Assembly: GCF_014284175.1 (NCBI RefSeq)
Contig: NZ_JACOGA010000002.1
Span: 345,454-409,453, forward strand
Length of the DNA: 64,000 nt
Source of the DNA: Affinundibacterium flavidum
Lineage (GTDB): Bacteria > Pseudomonadota > Gammaproteobacteria > Burkholderiales > Burkholderiaceae_D
Reading direction: 5' to 3'
Both the position numbers and the translations under genes were made by a program. A model generated the notes under the pieces. That model ran no database searches. It had not been told where the DNA came from and worked only from the letters and a program-made list of their open reading frames with translations. Shown here in pieces: positions 19,107-27,237 of the stretch. Position 1 is the stretch's first letter. The number at the start of each line of letters is the position of its first letter.

Positions 19107-20894
19107 ATGAATCAAAAGAACATTGATCAGCGAATAGCGCGGCTCTTGTTTGTTATTTTCATTTACATTAATGACGTTGAAGATCAACTCAGCGTCACCG
19201 ACTTACAGCGTCTCAATCAATTGCTCGATCATCCAGATAAGCATGCTGCACTCCATCTGACAAACGCACTCAAAGAATTCCAACATCATTACCCGGATTT
19301 TTGGCAAGCTTATCAGAACAAAGATTTACAACGGCAACTCACCAGTGTTGAAGCACTCTTACAAGATTGCTTACATGCGCTCGGCAAAAAACAAGGGCTA
19401 CAATTATTAGCTGATCTAGCCAAATTCACGACGACGATCAGCACCAGTCCAAACATATTGAGCCTAGGTTTTAAAAAAGTCCCGGCAGCACGATTACACG
19501 CCATTCAGGAAATACAGCAACTATTAGCCAAACAGAGTCACGTTCATCAAGATCAGCACGATGCGATAAAAACTACGCCCCCCAGCCAAGACACGATCGG
19601 TATCAGCCCATTAGGCGCAAAACAGACGCAGCAAAATCCATCCATATCCGATGCGCAAGCAACATCCAATCAATTATCTAATGAGTTTCCCAATAAATTC
19701 GTCGCACACCCGAAGATATGCGAAATCTGGCCTGCAGCTGGACTTACCGTACACGAAGAATACGCTTGGCAACGCGGTAAATTACGAGTACGTTGTGTGG
19801 CAGTCACGCCAGAAACCCATGATGTCAAAACTTTTTCATTCGTTGCGCAGCCCGGTAAATTACATCTCTATAAACCTGGTCAATTCCTGAGTTTGGAATT
19901 ATCGATAGAAGGCAAGACCGTACGTCGTAGCTACACCATTTCTTCGTCGCCATCACGCCCACATTTGCTACAAATTACAGTCAAACGGGTCAACGATGGC
20001 CTAGTGTCCAATTGGCTGCATGCTCACCTACAAGTGGGTATGGAAATCTCTATTTCAGGGCCTCACGGTGAATTCAATCTATTCGATACCCCCAATGAAA
20101 AACTCTTATTGATTTCTGCAGGCAGCGGCATTACTCCCGTCATGTCTATGTTACGCTGGCTAGCCGACACACAGTCAACTGCCGACATCGTTTTCATCAC
20201 CTATATACGCACTCCAGCCGATGCCATTTTTGAACAGGAGTTACGTTTTCTGGCAAGTAGACTAGAACCCCGTCTACAGTTGATCATCATGCCTAAAACT
20301 GTCGCACCTGGTCAAATCTGGCAGGGTCCGGTGGGTGGTTTTAGTATGGATACCATAAAAGCCCTTGTTACCGATTTCCGTGAACGTGAGGTGTTTGTCT
20401 GTGGCCCAGGAGGATTTATGGATATCTTACGCAACAAGCTAGAATCAGAAGGGCATCCCCCGCAACACTACCATCAAGAAAGTTTTGGAACACCACTAAG
20501 CAGTCGCCAAGCTAGTCTAGTAACCGACATGTCGATACCAATAGCGATGCCAACAACTGCGCCGACAAAAGAAATCCAACTCACAGCTCCGACTTCCCAT
20601 ATCACGACAACACAAAAATCTGAGGCGTCAGACAGCCTGGTCACCTTTAGCAAAAGCGGCAAAACTCTGAAGTGTGCCAGCAACGAATATCTACTTGATA
20701 TAGCAGAGGCCGACCATATCCCTATAGAAAGCAGCTGTCGCGCAGGTCATTGCGGCACCTGTAAGGTGAGGAAACTAGAAGGTAAAGTGGATATGGAAGG
20801 TCAGCAGGCACTATCCGAAGCCGATATCGCAGATGGCTATGTCCTCTGCTGTATAGGTAAGCCGATGAGCGCTAAAGTGGTGCTGGAAATATAA
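19107..20894 (+). CDS. FAD/NAD(P)-dependent reductase with C-terminal [2Fe-2S] ferredoxin domain
   Basis: About 595 residues from the ATG at 19107 (AAAGG, 6 bases upstream). Residues 1-150 are a helical domain I cannot assign; it is reminiscent of TerB-like folds. A ferredoxin-NADP reductase module follows: FAD motif RRSYTISS near 271, NAD motif GSGITPVMSMLRW near 339 and CGPGGFMD near 432. The C-terminal plant-type [2Fe-2S] domain has SSCRAGHCGTC near 541-551 and a last Cys near 580. The FAD-NAD-[2Fe-2S] order matches Hcr-type NADH oxidoreductases. It probably passes NAD(P)H electrons to the upstream membrane iron-sulfur protein; that link is inferred from adjacency. Confidence 0.87.
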   Translation: MNQKNIDQRIARLLFVIFIYINDVEDQLSVTDLQRLNQLLDHPDKHAALHLTNALKEFQHHYPDFWQAYQNKDLQRQLTSVEALLQDCLHALGKKQGLQLLADLAKFTTTISTSPNILSLGFKKVPAARLHAIQEIQQLLAKQSHVHQDQHDAIKTTPPSQDTIGISPLGAKQTQQNPSISDAQATSNQLSNEFPNKFVAHPKICEIWPAAGLTVHEEYAWQRGKLRVRCVAVTPETHDVKTFSFVAQPGKLHLYKPGQFLSLELSIEGKTVRRSYTISSSPSRPHLLQITVKRVNDGLVSNWLHAHLQVGMEISISGPHGEFNLFDTPNEKLLLISAGSGITPVMSMLRWLADTQSTADIVFITYIRTPADAIFEQELRFLASRLEPRLQLIIMPKTVAPGQIWQGPVGGFSMDTIKALVTDFREREVFVCGPGGFMDILRNKLESEGHPPQHYHQESFGTPLSSRQASLVTDMSIPIAMPTTAPTKEIQLTAPTSHITTTQKSEASDSLVTFSKSGKTLKCASNEYLLDIAEADHIPIESSCRAGHCGTCKVRKLEGKVDMEGQQALSEADIADGYVLCCIGKPMSAKVVLEI

Positions 20895-20944
20895 AGTACG
20901 ACGAGACAGTTCCATGTGCTTGAGGCTGTATGAAATAGTGAGGC

Positions 20945-21055
20945 CTCAGCACAAGCTACTGCGCACCCAAATTTTGCGTCTGCGATATTCACCGTACTTT
21001 AGCTCAGCTGCGCTTCTCAACTCAAACTTCGACCGCTCGCTACGTTTGTGCAGAG
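20945..21055. repeat. short interspersed repeat, copy B (111 bp, inverted relative to copy A)
   Basis: Same family as 12114-12196, on the opposite strand. The ends are CTCAGCACAAGC and GTTTGTGCAGAG, an imperfect inverted pair. The internal block GTAGCGAGCGGTCGAAGTTT is identical to copy A after reverse-complementing. It contains about 27 bases absent from copy A. It lies between the reductase gene and tRNA-Thr. Confidence 0.85.
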
Positions 21056-21133
21056 CATCTCGTAGTATGAAAGACCAAGCAATTACATAGAGAATCAAGA
21101 TTTTTGTATCGCACAAAAGGTATCGCACAAAGA

Positions 21134-21174
21134 CAAAAGCCTTATGTGCGAACACATAAGGCTTTTGTTTTTTT
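21134..21174. terminator. bidirectional Rho-independent terminator
   Basis: A perfect 15-bp stem (CAAAAGCCTTATGTG with its complement, tetraloop CGAA) is followed by seven T residues on the plus strand and by TTTTGTCTTTG on the minus strand. It can end both transcripts coming from the redox pair and the tRNA-Thr transcript on the minus strand, whose 3' end abuts it. Confidence 0.88.
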
Positions 21175-21249
21175 GGTGCCGGTTGCCGGAATCGAACTGG
21201 CTACCTGATGATTACAAGTCAACTGCTCTACCAAGTGAGCTAAACCGGC
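21174..21249 (-). tRNA. tRNA-Thr (anticodon TGT)
   Basis: A 76-base cloverleaf including an encoded CCA. The acceptor stem is GCCGGTT/AACCGGC, the D-arm GCTC..GAGC, the anticodon loop CTTGTAA (anticodon at 21214-21216) and the T-loop TTCGATT. There is a U-U opposition in the anticodon stem and an A-C opposition in the T-stem. The T-stem A-C also occurs, to my recollection, in E. coli tRNA-Thr(TGT), so it is probably normal. It is read on the minus strand, ahead of the shared terminator. Confidence 0.95.
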
Positions 21250-21318
21250 GAAAATCGTTTCAAGACTTTTTGCAATTTCATTTGTTTTGCAACGAATCTT
21301 GAAGAACAAAATTATAGA

Positions 21319-21801
21319 CTACTTTATGACTTTTAGGGAAGGTTTTTCTGATTTTTTTTGATTTTTTTCTGGATTATCTGTTTTACCCGAGTCAAGCGCA
21401 GAATCATCTTCGCGCACTGAGACCGAAGCTAATCCTAAAACTGGTTTCGCTGGCTCCACCAATACTTCAGGCGCTGGGGCTTCGTCAATTTCTACTTCAT
21501 CAAATACCATGCCCTGGCCATTTTCACTGGCAAAAATCGCCTGCACATTCGCGACTGGCACATAAATATCGCGCGACACGCCGCCAAAGCGCGCCTTGAA
21601 AGTCACCGCTTCGTTATCCATCTTTAAACCGCTGGTTGCACTAAAGGCGACATTAAGCACGATCTCGCCTTTGCGTACAAATTCCATAGGAACTTGTACT
21701 GCGCCGCTGACCTTCACCGACAAATAAGGAGTGAAACCATTATCCGTACACCATTCATAAATAGCGCGCAATAAATAAGGTTTTGTTGAGATGCCTGACA
21801 T
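21319..21801 (-). CDS. sspB: ClpXP protease specificity-enhancing factor SspB
   Basis: A 160-residue SspB. The folded domain (STKPYLLRAIYEWCTDNGFTPYLSVKV through FGGVSRDIYVPVANVQAIFASENGQGM) binds the ssrA tag of trans-translated proteins and delivers them to ClpXP. A flexible acidic linker leads to a C-terminal ClpX-binding tail (PSLKVIK), the expected layout. The ATG at 21801 is chosen because 22 upstream in-frame residues do not resemble SspB. It follows sspA by 84 bases. Confidence 0.95.
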   Translation of the reverse strand: MSGISTKPYLLRAIYEWCTDNGFTPYLSVKVSGAVQVPMEFVRKGEIVLNVAFSATSGLKMDNEAVTFKARFGGVSRDIYVPVANVQAIFASENGQGMVFDEVEIDEAPAPEVLVEPAKPVLGLASVSVREDDSALDSGKTDNPEKNQKKSEKPSLKVIK

Positions 21802-21885
21802 GAGCTGACAATACTTTCTAATGAAAATTCTTGCGAACGTCCGGTCTGGTCGCAAATCAGCAACCAAACCAGACTATACGTTCAA

Positions 21886-22497
21886 TTAACGACGCATTAC
21901 TTTTTCAGATGGCGTCAATGCTTCAATATAAGCAGGACGAGAGAAAATACGTTCTGCATATTTCAACAAAGGCGCCGCTGTTTTGGACAAATCAATACCG
22001 TAGTGATCGAGGCGCCACAGCAATGGTGCCACTGCGACGTCGAGCATAGAAAATTCTTCACCTAACATGTATTTGTTCTTCACAAACAAAGGCGCTAATT
22101 GCGTCAAGCGATCACGAATTTCCGCGCGAGCTTTATCCAATACTTTAGAAGAAGAGCTGTTCTTTTCATTTTCCAGAGTATGGACATGTACGAATAATTC
22201 TTTTTCAAAATTGAACAGCATCAGGCGAGCACGGGCACGTTGCAAAGGATCTGCTGGCATCAATTGCGGATGCGGGAAACGCTCATCGATGTACTCGTTG
22301 ATGATATTGGATTCATACAAAATCAATTCACGTTCAACCAAAATTGGTACCTGACCATAAGGATTCATGGTTGAGATATCTTCTGGTTTATTAAACAAAT
22401 CGACGTCACGAATTTCAAAGTCCATGCCTTTTTCGAACAAGACTAAGCGGCAACGTTGTGAAAATGGGCAGGTTGTACCTGAGTAGAGAACCATCAT
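21886..22497 (-). CDS. sspA: stringent starvation protein A (GST fold)
   Basis: A 203-residue RNA-polymerase-associated protein with a thioredoxin-like N-terminal domain (YSGTTCPFSQRCRLVLFEKGMDFEIRDVD) and an all-helical GST C-terminal domain. SspA binds RNA polymerase and modulates transcription under starvation and acid stress. Two adjacent ATG codons (22497 and 22494) are possible starts. The sspA-sspB order is the standard operon. It lies downstream of petABC on the same strand, as in other betaproteobacteria. Confidence 0.95.
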   Translation of the reverse strand: MMVLYSGTTCPFSQRCRLVLFEKGMDFEIRDVDLFNKPEDISTMNPYGQVPILVERELILYESNIINEYIDERFPHPQLMPADPLQRARARLMLFNFEKELFVHVHTLENEKNSSSSKVLDKARAEIRDRLTQLAPLFVKNKYMLGEEFSMLDVAVAPLLWRLDHYGIDLSKTAAPLLKYAERIFSRPAYIEALTPSEKVMRR

Positions 22498-22600
22498 TTT
22501 TATAGTTCCTTAAAAACGATTAGGGCGAGGCGCAATTTAAGCGTACCTCACCCTGGGATGACACATCCACCAACGGAGTCAGTGGACGACTAATTTACTC

Positions 22601-23365
22601 TTACTTCACTTCTTTCCAGTAGGAGGCATTCAAGCGCCAAGCCAGTGTTGCCAGCAAGCCCATGAACAAAACAACCCAAACGCCTAAACGTTTGCGGCTA
22701 TTTTGTGCTGGTTCACCCATCCACTGTAAATAAGCAACCAGGTCGCCTACCGCATTATCGTACTCAACTGCGCTCAATTTGCCTGGTGTCAGAGTTTCGA
22801 AACCGGCAAACTTGTGTTCAGTTTTAGACGCATCGTGCGCATCTTTTACTTCTTCAAATTTCGCAGCGCGCACGCCTTGCAGTTCCCACAAAGCATGTGG
22901 CATACCAACATTCGGGAACAGCATATTGTTCCAGCCTGTTGGACGGCTATCGTCTTTGTAGTAAGTACGTAAATAGGTGTACAACCAGTCAGCGCCAGTA
23001 CCTTCGCTAGATGCTTTCGCACGCGCGATAACAGACAAATCTGGTGGAACCGCGCCAAACCATTCTTTAGCATCTTTCGCGCTCAAGCTGGTTTTCATCA
23101 ACTCACCAACTTTTTCACCGGTGAACAACAAATTGCTCTTGATTTGATCTTCCGTCAAGCCGATATCGCGCAAGCGGTTGTAACGCATAGAAGCCGCAGA
23201 ATGGCAATTCAAGCAGTAGTTCACGAACAGCTTAGCGCCATTTTGCAAAGCAGCTAAATCAGTTGTACGCTCAGGCGCACGATCCAATGGGTAACCACCA
23301 CTATTCGCTAACGCCAAAGCTGGTGCAAATGCCAAAGTAACGATCAGTTTTTTAAGTAATTTCAT
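22601..23365 (-). CDS. petC: cytochrome c1 of the bc1 complex
   Basis: A 254-residue cytochrome c1. A signal peptide (MKLLKKLIVTLAFAPALALA) is followed by the heme-binding CLNCH near residue 50 and the axial-ligand methionine region near 180 (NVGMPHALWELQG). A C-terminal anchor helix (RLGVWVVLFMGLLATLAWRL) is present. The ATG at 23365 follows AGGA by about 9 bases; an upstream in-frame extension would bury the signal. It is the third gene of petABC and carries electrons from the Rieske protein to soluble cytochrome c. Confidence 0.96.
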   Translation of the reverse strand: MKLLKKLIVTLAFAPALALANSGGYPLDRAPERTTDLAALQNGAKLFVNYCLNCHSAASMRYNRLRDIGLTEDQIKSNLLFTGEKVGELMKTSLSAKDAKEWFGAVPPDLSVIARAKASSEGTGADWLYTYLRTYYKDDSRPTGWNNMLFPNVGMPHALWELQGVRAAKFEEVKDAHDASKTEHKFAGFETLTPGKLSAVEYDNAVGDLVAYLQWMGEPAQNSRKRLGVWVVLFMGLLATLAWRLNASYWKEVK

Positions 23366-23390
23366 GCTAATTATTCCTCGCTTAATCTGA

Positions 23391-24800
23391 TCAATGCGCA
23401 GCAAATGTAACGCGTTTTGGCACTGGTTTGAATGTACCCATTGCACTCCACCATGGCATCAACAAGAAGAAGCTATAGTAGATCAATGCGCAAACTTGGG
23501 ATACGCGTTCACCGATTGGGGATGGTGCTTGTACGCCGAGGTAGCCCAAGATCACAAATGAGATACCAAATACGATGTACACATATTTGTGCCAATCAGG
23601 GCGGTAACGAATAGACTTGACTGGAGATACGTCGAGCCAAGGCAAGAACGCCAAGATCACCACAGAGCCACCAAACAAAACCACACCCCAGAATTTTGCA
23701 TCCAAGCCGAAAGGCATCATACCAATGATCGCCAACAAAGCGGCGCCAGCGATAGCGGCCTTAACCATGAAAGGCAATTTAGACTTCAACCAAATCAAGG
23801 CAACATAAGCAGCTACACCTGCCTGTACCACATACAAGAACTCAGAAGTCGTTGCACGCAAGATAGAGTAAAACGGCGTGAAATACCAAGTCGGTGCAAT
23901 GTGCGGAGGCGTCTTCAATGAATCAGCTGGAATGAAGTTGTTGTACTCCAAGAAGTAGCCACCCATTTCAGGTGCAAAGAACACAATTGCAGTGAAAATC
24001 GTCAAGAACACAGTCACGCCAAAAATATCGTGGAAAGTGTAATAAGGATGAGAAGGCACGCCGTCAACTGGGTGACCATCTGCATCTAAGTTTTCTTTAA
24101 TTTCAATACCATCAGGGTTGTTTGATCCGACTTCATGCAAAGCGATCAAATGCGCAACGACCAAGCCCAGCAAGACCAATGGAATTGCGATCACGTGGAA
24201 AGAGAAGAAGCGATTCAATGTCGCATCAGACACCACATAGTCACCACGAATCCACAAAGACAAATCAGGACCGATGAATGGAATTGCACCGAACAAGTTC
24301 ACAATAACCTGTGCGCCCCAGTAGGACATTTGACCCCATGGCAAGAGGTAACCGAAGAAAGCTTCGGCCATCAAGCACAAGAAGATTGCAAAACCGAACA
24401 ACCAGATCAATTCACGTGGTTTACGATAAGAACCATAGAGCAAACCGCGGGTCATGTGTAAATACACGATGATAAAGAAAGCAGACGCACCAGTGGAGTG
24501 CATATAACGCACTAACCAACCAGAAGGCACTTCACGCATGATGTATTCAACCGACTCAAACGCTAACTTTGCGTCTGGTTTGTAATGCATCACAAGGAAA
24601 ATACCAGTGACAATCTGGATCACCAATACCAACATCGCCAAAGAGCCGAAGATGTACCAGAAGTTAAAATTCTTAGGCGCGTAGTATTTGCCCCATTGAT
24701 CATTCCACAATTTCGTCAGTGGAAAGCGGGAGTCAACCCAATTCAATGCTTTGTCTAATGCTGGCGCATCATCCGGGAGTTTTTTCTCAACAAATGCCAT
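23391..24800 (-). CDS. petB: cytochrome b of the bc1 complex
   Basis: A 469-residue cytochrome b with eight or more membrane helices. The quinol-oxidation motif PEWY is here replaced by PTWYFTPFY, a known variant position. Heme-ligand histidines lie in helices B and D (RYMHSTGASAFFIIVYLH and FFSFHVIAIPLVLLGLVVAHLIALH). It forms the quinol-oxidising core with the Rieske and c1 subunits. Its ATG is two bases past the petA stop, so translation is coupled. Confidence 0.97.
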   Translation of the reverse strand: MAFVEKKLPDDAPALDKALNWVDSRFPLTKLWNDQWGKYYAPKNFNFWYIFGSLAMLVLVIQIVTGIFLVMHYKPDAKLAFESVEYIMREVPSGWLVRYMHSTGASAFFIIVYLHMTRGLLYGSYRKPRELIWLFGFAIFLCLMAEAFFGYLLPWGQMSYWGAQVIVNLFGAIPFIGPDLSLWIRGDYVVSDATLNRFFSFHVIAIPLVLLGLVVAHLIALHEVGSNNPDGIEIKENLDADGHPVDGVPSHPYYTFHDIFGVTVFLTIFTAIVFFAPEMGGYFLEYNNFIPADSLKTPPHIAPTWYFTPFYSILRATTSEFLYVVQAGVAAYVALIWLKSKLPFMVKAAIAGAALLAIIGMMPFGLDAKFWGVVLFGGSVVILAFLPWLDVSPVKSIRYRPDWHKYVYIVFGISFVILGYLGVQAPSPIGERVSQVCALIYYSFFLLMPWWSAMGTFKPVPKRVTFAAH

Positions 24801-24802
24801 GA

Positions 24803-25417
24803 TTAAGCCTCGCCTTTCTCATCTTTACCGATGATGATTTTGGTATCTGATAAAAACATGTGAGGTGGCACATCCAGATTTTGTGGAGCAGGTTTGTTTT
24901 TATAAACACGACCAGCCAAATCAAAAGTAGAACCGTGGCATGGGCACAAGAAGCCACCAGCCCAATCGTCAGGCAAAGAAGGCTGTGCGCCAGCTGCGAA
25001 TTTGGAGCTTGGTGAGCAACCCAAATGGGAGCAAATACCCACTGTGACCAAAATATCACTGTGCTCTTTACGTGAACGTGTTTGCTTGTCGCAATACTCT
25101 GGCATCGCCATCGTGTATGGCTTCTCAGATTTTGGATCTGCGACTTTATCTTCTGTCTTTTTCAGACTTTCCATCATTTCTGGCGTACGCTTCAAAATCC
25201 AGACTGGCTTACCGCGCCACTCTGTCGTTTTCATCTCACCTGGGTTCAAAGAGGAAATATCCACTTCAACCGGTGCACCCGCCGCTTTTGCGCGCTCGGA
25301 TGGTTGAAAAGTACTCACTAGCGCACCTGCCGTTGCCAAACCTGCTGCGCCACCTGCCGCACATGTTGCAACGAGTAGACCGCGACGGCCTGAATCGACC
25401 TGCTTTTCGATACTCAT
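24803..25417 (-). CDS. petA: ubiquinol-cytochrome c reductase Rieske iron-sulfur subunit
   Basis: A 204-residue Rieske protein. The N-terminus has a Tat-type signal anchor (GRRGLLVATCAAGGAAGLATAG). The cluster-binding boxes are CSHLGC near residues 136-141 and CPCHGS near 164-169, with two Cys plus two His ligands and the bridging disulfide cysteines. It moves electrons from quinol to cytochrome c1. It is the first gene of petABC. Confidence 0.97.
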   Translation of the reverse strand: MSIEKQVDSGRRGLLVATCAAGGAAGLATAGALVSTFQPSERAKAAGAPVEVDISSLNPGEMKTTEWRGKPVWILKRTPEMMESLKKTEDKVADPKSEKPYTMAMPEYCDKQTRSRKEHSDILVTVGICSHLGCSPSSKFAAGAQPSLPDDWAGGFLCPCHGSTFDLAGRVYKNKPAPQNLDVPPHMFLSDTKIIIGKDEKGEA

Positions 25418-25791
25418 ACAAACCCCAATCTATCAAAAATCAAAACTTGACGAAGCACCAGAGTCTAAAGACCCTACACTTCTTACAACCTTAAATTATA
25501 AAGGAGCCGAGAGGTGATTTAAAGAAAAAGATGCTTTACAGGACAATTTACAGGTCTTTTGACTCAAAATAAGTTCGATTGCAGTAGGAATTACATGAAT
25601 TCTGAGATTTTTGAGGCTAATTTCGCTTGAATTAACAACAAAATCCGGATTGATTTACATTAATTGACAATAATCCGGCAGACTTACCGAGTTTTGCAGA
25701 TTATCATATTGTCGATTTACCACATTTCTTCGAGGCAAGCCCTCGATAATCGATTTTGAATATTTTTGAATATATTACTTAGGAGAATCTT
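25418..25791. other. divergent promoter region of petABC and mscL, no gene seen
   Basis: A 374-base AT-rich gap between divergent genes. It contains a small inverted pair, TCGAGG at 25730-25735 and CCTCGA at 25741-25746, in the mscL leader. It also contains two AATCCGG direct repeats near 25643 and 25670. Promoters for both genes must be here; none matches consensus closely enough to call. Confidence 0.5.
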
Positions 25792-26223
25792 ATGGGCATG
25801 ATGCAAGAATTTAAGAGCTTTGCCGCACAAGGTAACGTCATCGATTTGGCGGTGGGTGTGATCATTGGTGCTGCATTTGGCAAAATTGTGGATTCTTTAG
25901 TTGGCGATATTGTTATGCCTGTCGTCGGCAAAATTTTTGGTGGTCTGGACTTTGCAAATTATTATTTGGCATTAAACGGCCAAGCTAGCAATTTAACTTT
26001 GGTCGAAGCAAAAAAAGCCGGAGCCGTACTCGCATACGGTAATTTTTTGACGATTTCTCTGAACTTTATTATTTTGGCTTTTATCATTTTTCAAATGGTA
26101 CGCTTGGTGAATATGATGAAGAAGAAAGATGCAGCGGCGGCCGCGGCGGCACCAGCAGCGCCTGCACCAACACCTGAAGACATCACCTTGTTACGCGAAA
26201 TTCGCGATGCTCTGAAAAAATAA
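25792..26223 (+). CDS. mscL: large-conductance mechanosensitive channel
   Basis: A 143-residue MscL. The N-terminal amphipathic helix ([36 protein letters not shown]) leads into TM1, then a periplasmic loop and TM2 ([22 protein letters not shown]). An Ala/Pro linker ([13 protein letters not shown]) precedes the C-terminal helix that forms a cytoplasmic bundle in the pentamer. It releases solutes on hypo-osmotic shock. A strong AGGAG site precedes the ATG. Confidence 0.97.
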   Translation: MGMMQEFKSFAAQGNVIDLAVGVIIGAAFGKIVDSLVGDIVMPVVGKIFGGLDFANYYLALNGQASNLTLVEAKKAGAVLAYGNFLTISLNFIILAFIIFQMVRLVNMMKKKDAAAAAAAPAAPAPTPEDITLLREIRDALKK

Positions 26224-26259
26224 ACATAGCGATACTCTCGCCACTCTCGCTCAAACAAA

Positions 26260-26279
26260 ATGCCACCTCAGGGTGGCAT
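26260..26279 (+). terminator. hairpin after mscL, weak terminator candidate
   Basis: ATGCCACC pairs perfectly with GGTGGCAT around a TCAG loop, 36 bases past the mscL stop. There is no T-tract after it, so it may only protect the transcript 3' end. Confidence 0.5.
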
Positions 26280-26309
26280 GCAGTTCAGTTAAGCACTTGT
26301 CTTATGCCT

Positions 26310-26386
26310 CGTCATTCCCGCGAAGGCGGGAATCCAGTGGCGTAAAAACCTAAAGACGCTGGATCCCTGCCTACGCAGGGATGACG
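26310..26386. repeat. palindromic intergenic repeat (77 bp)
   Basis: The left part is CGTCATTCCCGCGAAGGCGG with the hairpin CCCGCGAAGGCGGG, and the right part ends CCCTGCCTACGCAGGGATGACG, itself a hairpin. The outer ends are an inverted pair (CGTCAttCCC/GGGaTGACG). This type of two-hairpin repeat is widespread in proteobacterial intergenic regions. It lies in the convergent gap between mscL and nif3. Confidence 0.85.
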
Positions 26387-26460
26387 CCTAAATGGTTTGA
26401 ACTCAACTGAACGGCATTGCACCTATGACGTGTTCATTTTGCGACAAGCCAGAAAACCAC

Positions 26461-27228
26461 TCAAACAGGATTATCAATATCCACAAATTGATGTTCTACC
26501 CCAAATGTCTGAGCAATCAACTCTCCCAGCGCTTGCACTCCATAACGTTCACTAGCGTGATGACCACAGGCAAGAAAAGCAACTCCCGTCTCCCTCGCCA
26601 GATGCACAGTCGGCTCAGAAATTTCGCCACTGATATACACACTGGCACCCGCCTCAATCGCGGCTCCCAGCATATTTTGCGCTGCGCCAGAGCACCAGGC
26701 CACGCTATTTAAAGGCTGATCAGGATTACCAATCACTAGTGCTTGCCGCCCCAGAATTGAGGAAATGTGTGTTGCTAGCTGTCCGACCGTAGATACATCT
26801 GCGGCAGAGCAAGTACCCAACCATCCCAAATCATCGTCACCAAATCGTCCTGTGACTTCGAATCCAAATAACTTGGCTAATTGCGCATTATTCCCAAGAC
26901 TCACATGCGAATCCAAAGGCAAGTGATAAGCGAATAAAGAAATTTCATGATCTAACAAAGTCTTCAAGCGTTGATATTTCTGTCCGACCACGCGCATATC
27001 TTCACCGCGCCAGAAGTAACCGTGATGCACTAAAATCGCACCCGCGTCCAATCGCACGGCCTCATCCAACAAAGCCTGACAAGCTGTCACCCCACTGATG
27101 ATGCGTCTAATTTCATTCCGCCCTTCCACCTGAAGCCCATTTGGGCAATAATCACGGAATCGTGCGACTTGCAATTCATTAGATAAAAATTGCGTAAGCG
27201 TATTTCTCTCGACTGACTTTCTCAACAT
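26461..27228 (-). CDS. Nif3-like dinuclear metal-centre protein
   Basis: A 255-residue Nif3/YbgI family protein. Conserved metal-binding segments are visible: CPNGLQVEGR, ILVHHGYFWRGE with its His-His pair, YHLPLDSH, and the C-terminal ACGHHASERYG. Family members form toroidal hexamers with two metal ions per subunit; proposed roles include GTP cyclohydrolase-like or regulatory functions, none firmly set. The start has an AGGAG site. It is divergent from the protease gene with only 9-12 bases between start codons. Confidence 0.93.
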   Translation of the reverse strand: MLRKSVERNTLTQFLSNELQVARFRDYCPNGLQVEGRNEIRRIISGVTACQALLDEAVRLDAGAILVHHGYFWRGEDMRVVGQKYQRLKTLLDHEISLFAYHLPLDSHVSLGNNAQLAKLFGFEVTGRFGDDDLGWLGTCSAADVSTVGQLATHISSILGRQALVIGNPDQPLNSVAWCSGAAQNMLGAAIEAGASVYISGEISEPTVHLARETGVAFLACGHHASERYGVQALGELIAQTFGVEHQFVDIDNPV

Positions 27229-27237
27229 ACACTCCTC

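Noticed and set aside
21174..21249. tRNA-Thr considered as a degenerate pseudogene because of two stem oppositions
   Set aside because: The T-stem opposition also occurs, as far as I recall, in E. coli tRNA-Thr(TGT), and all invariant positions and the CCA are intact.
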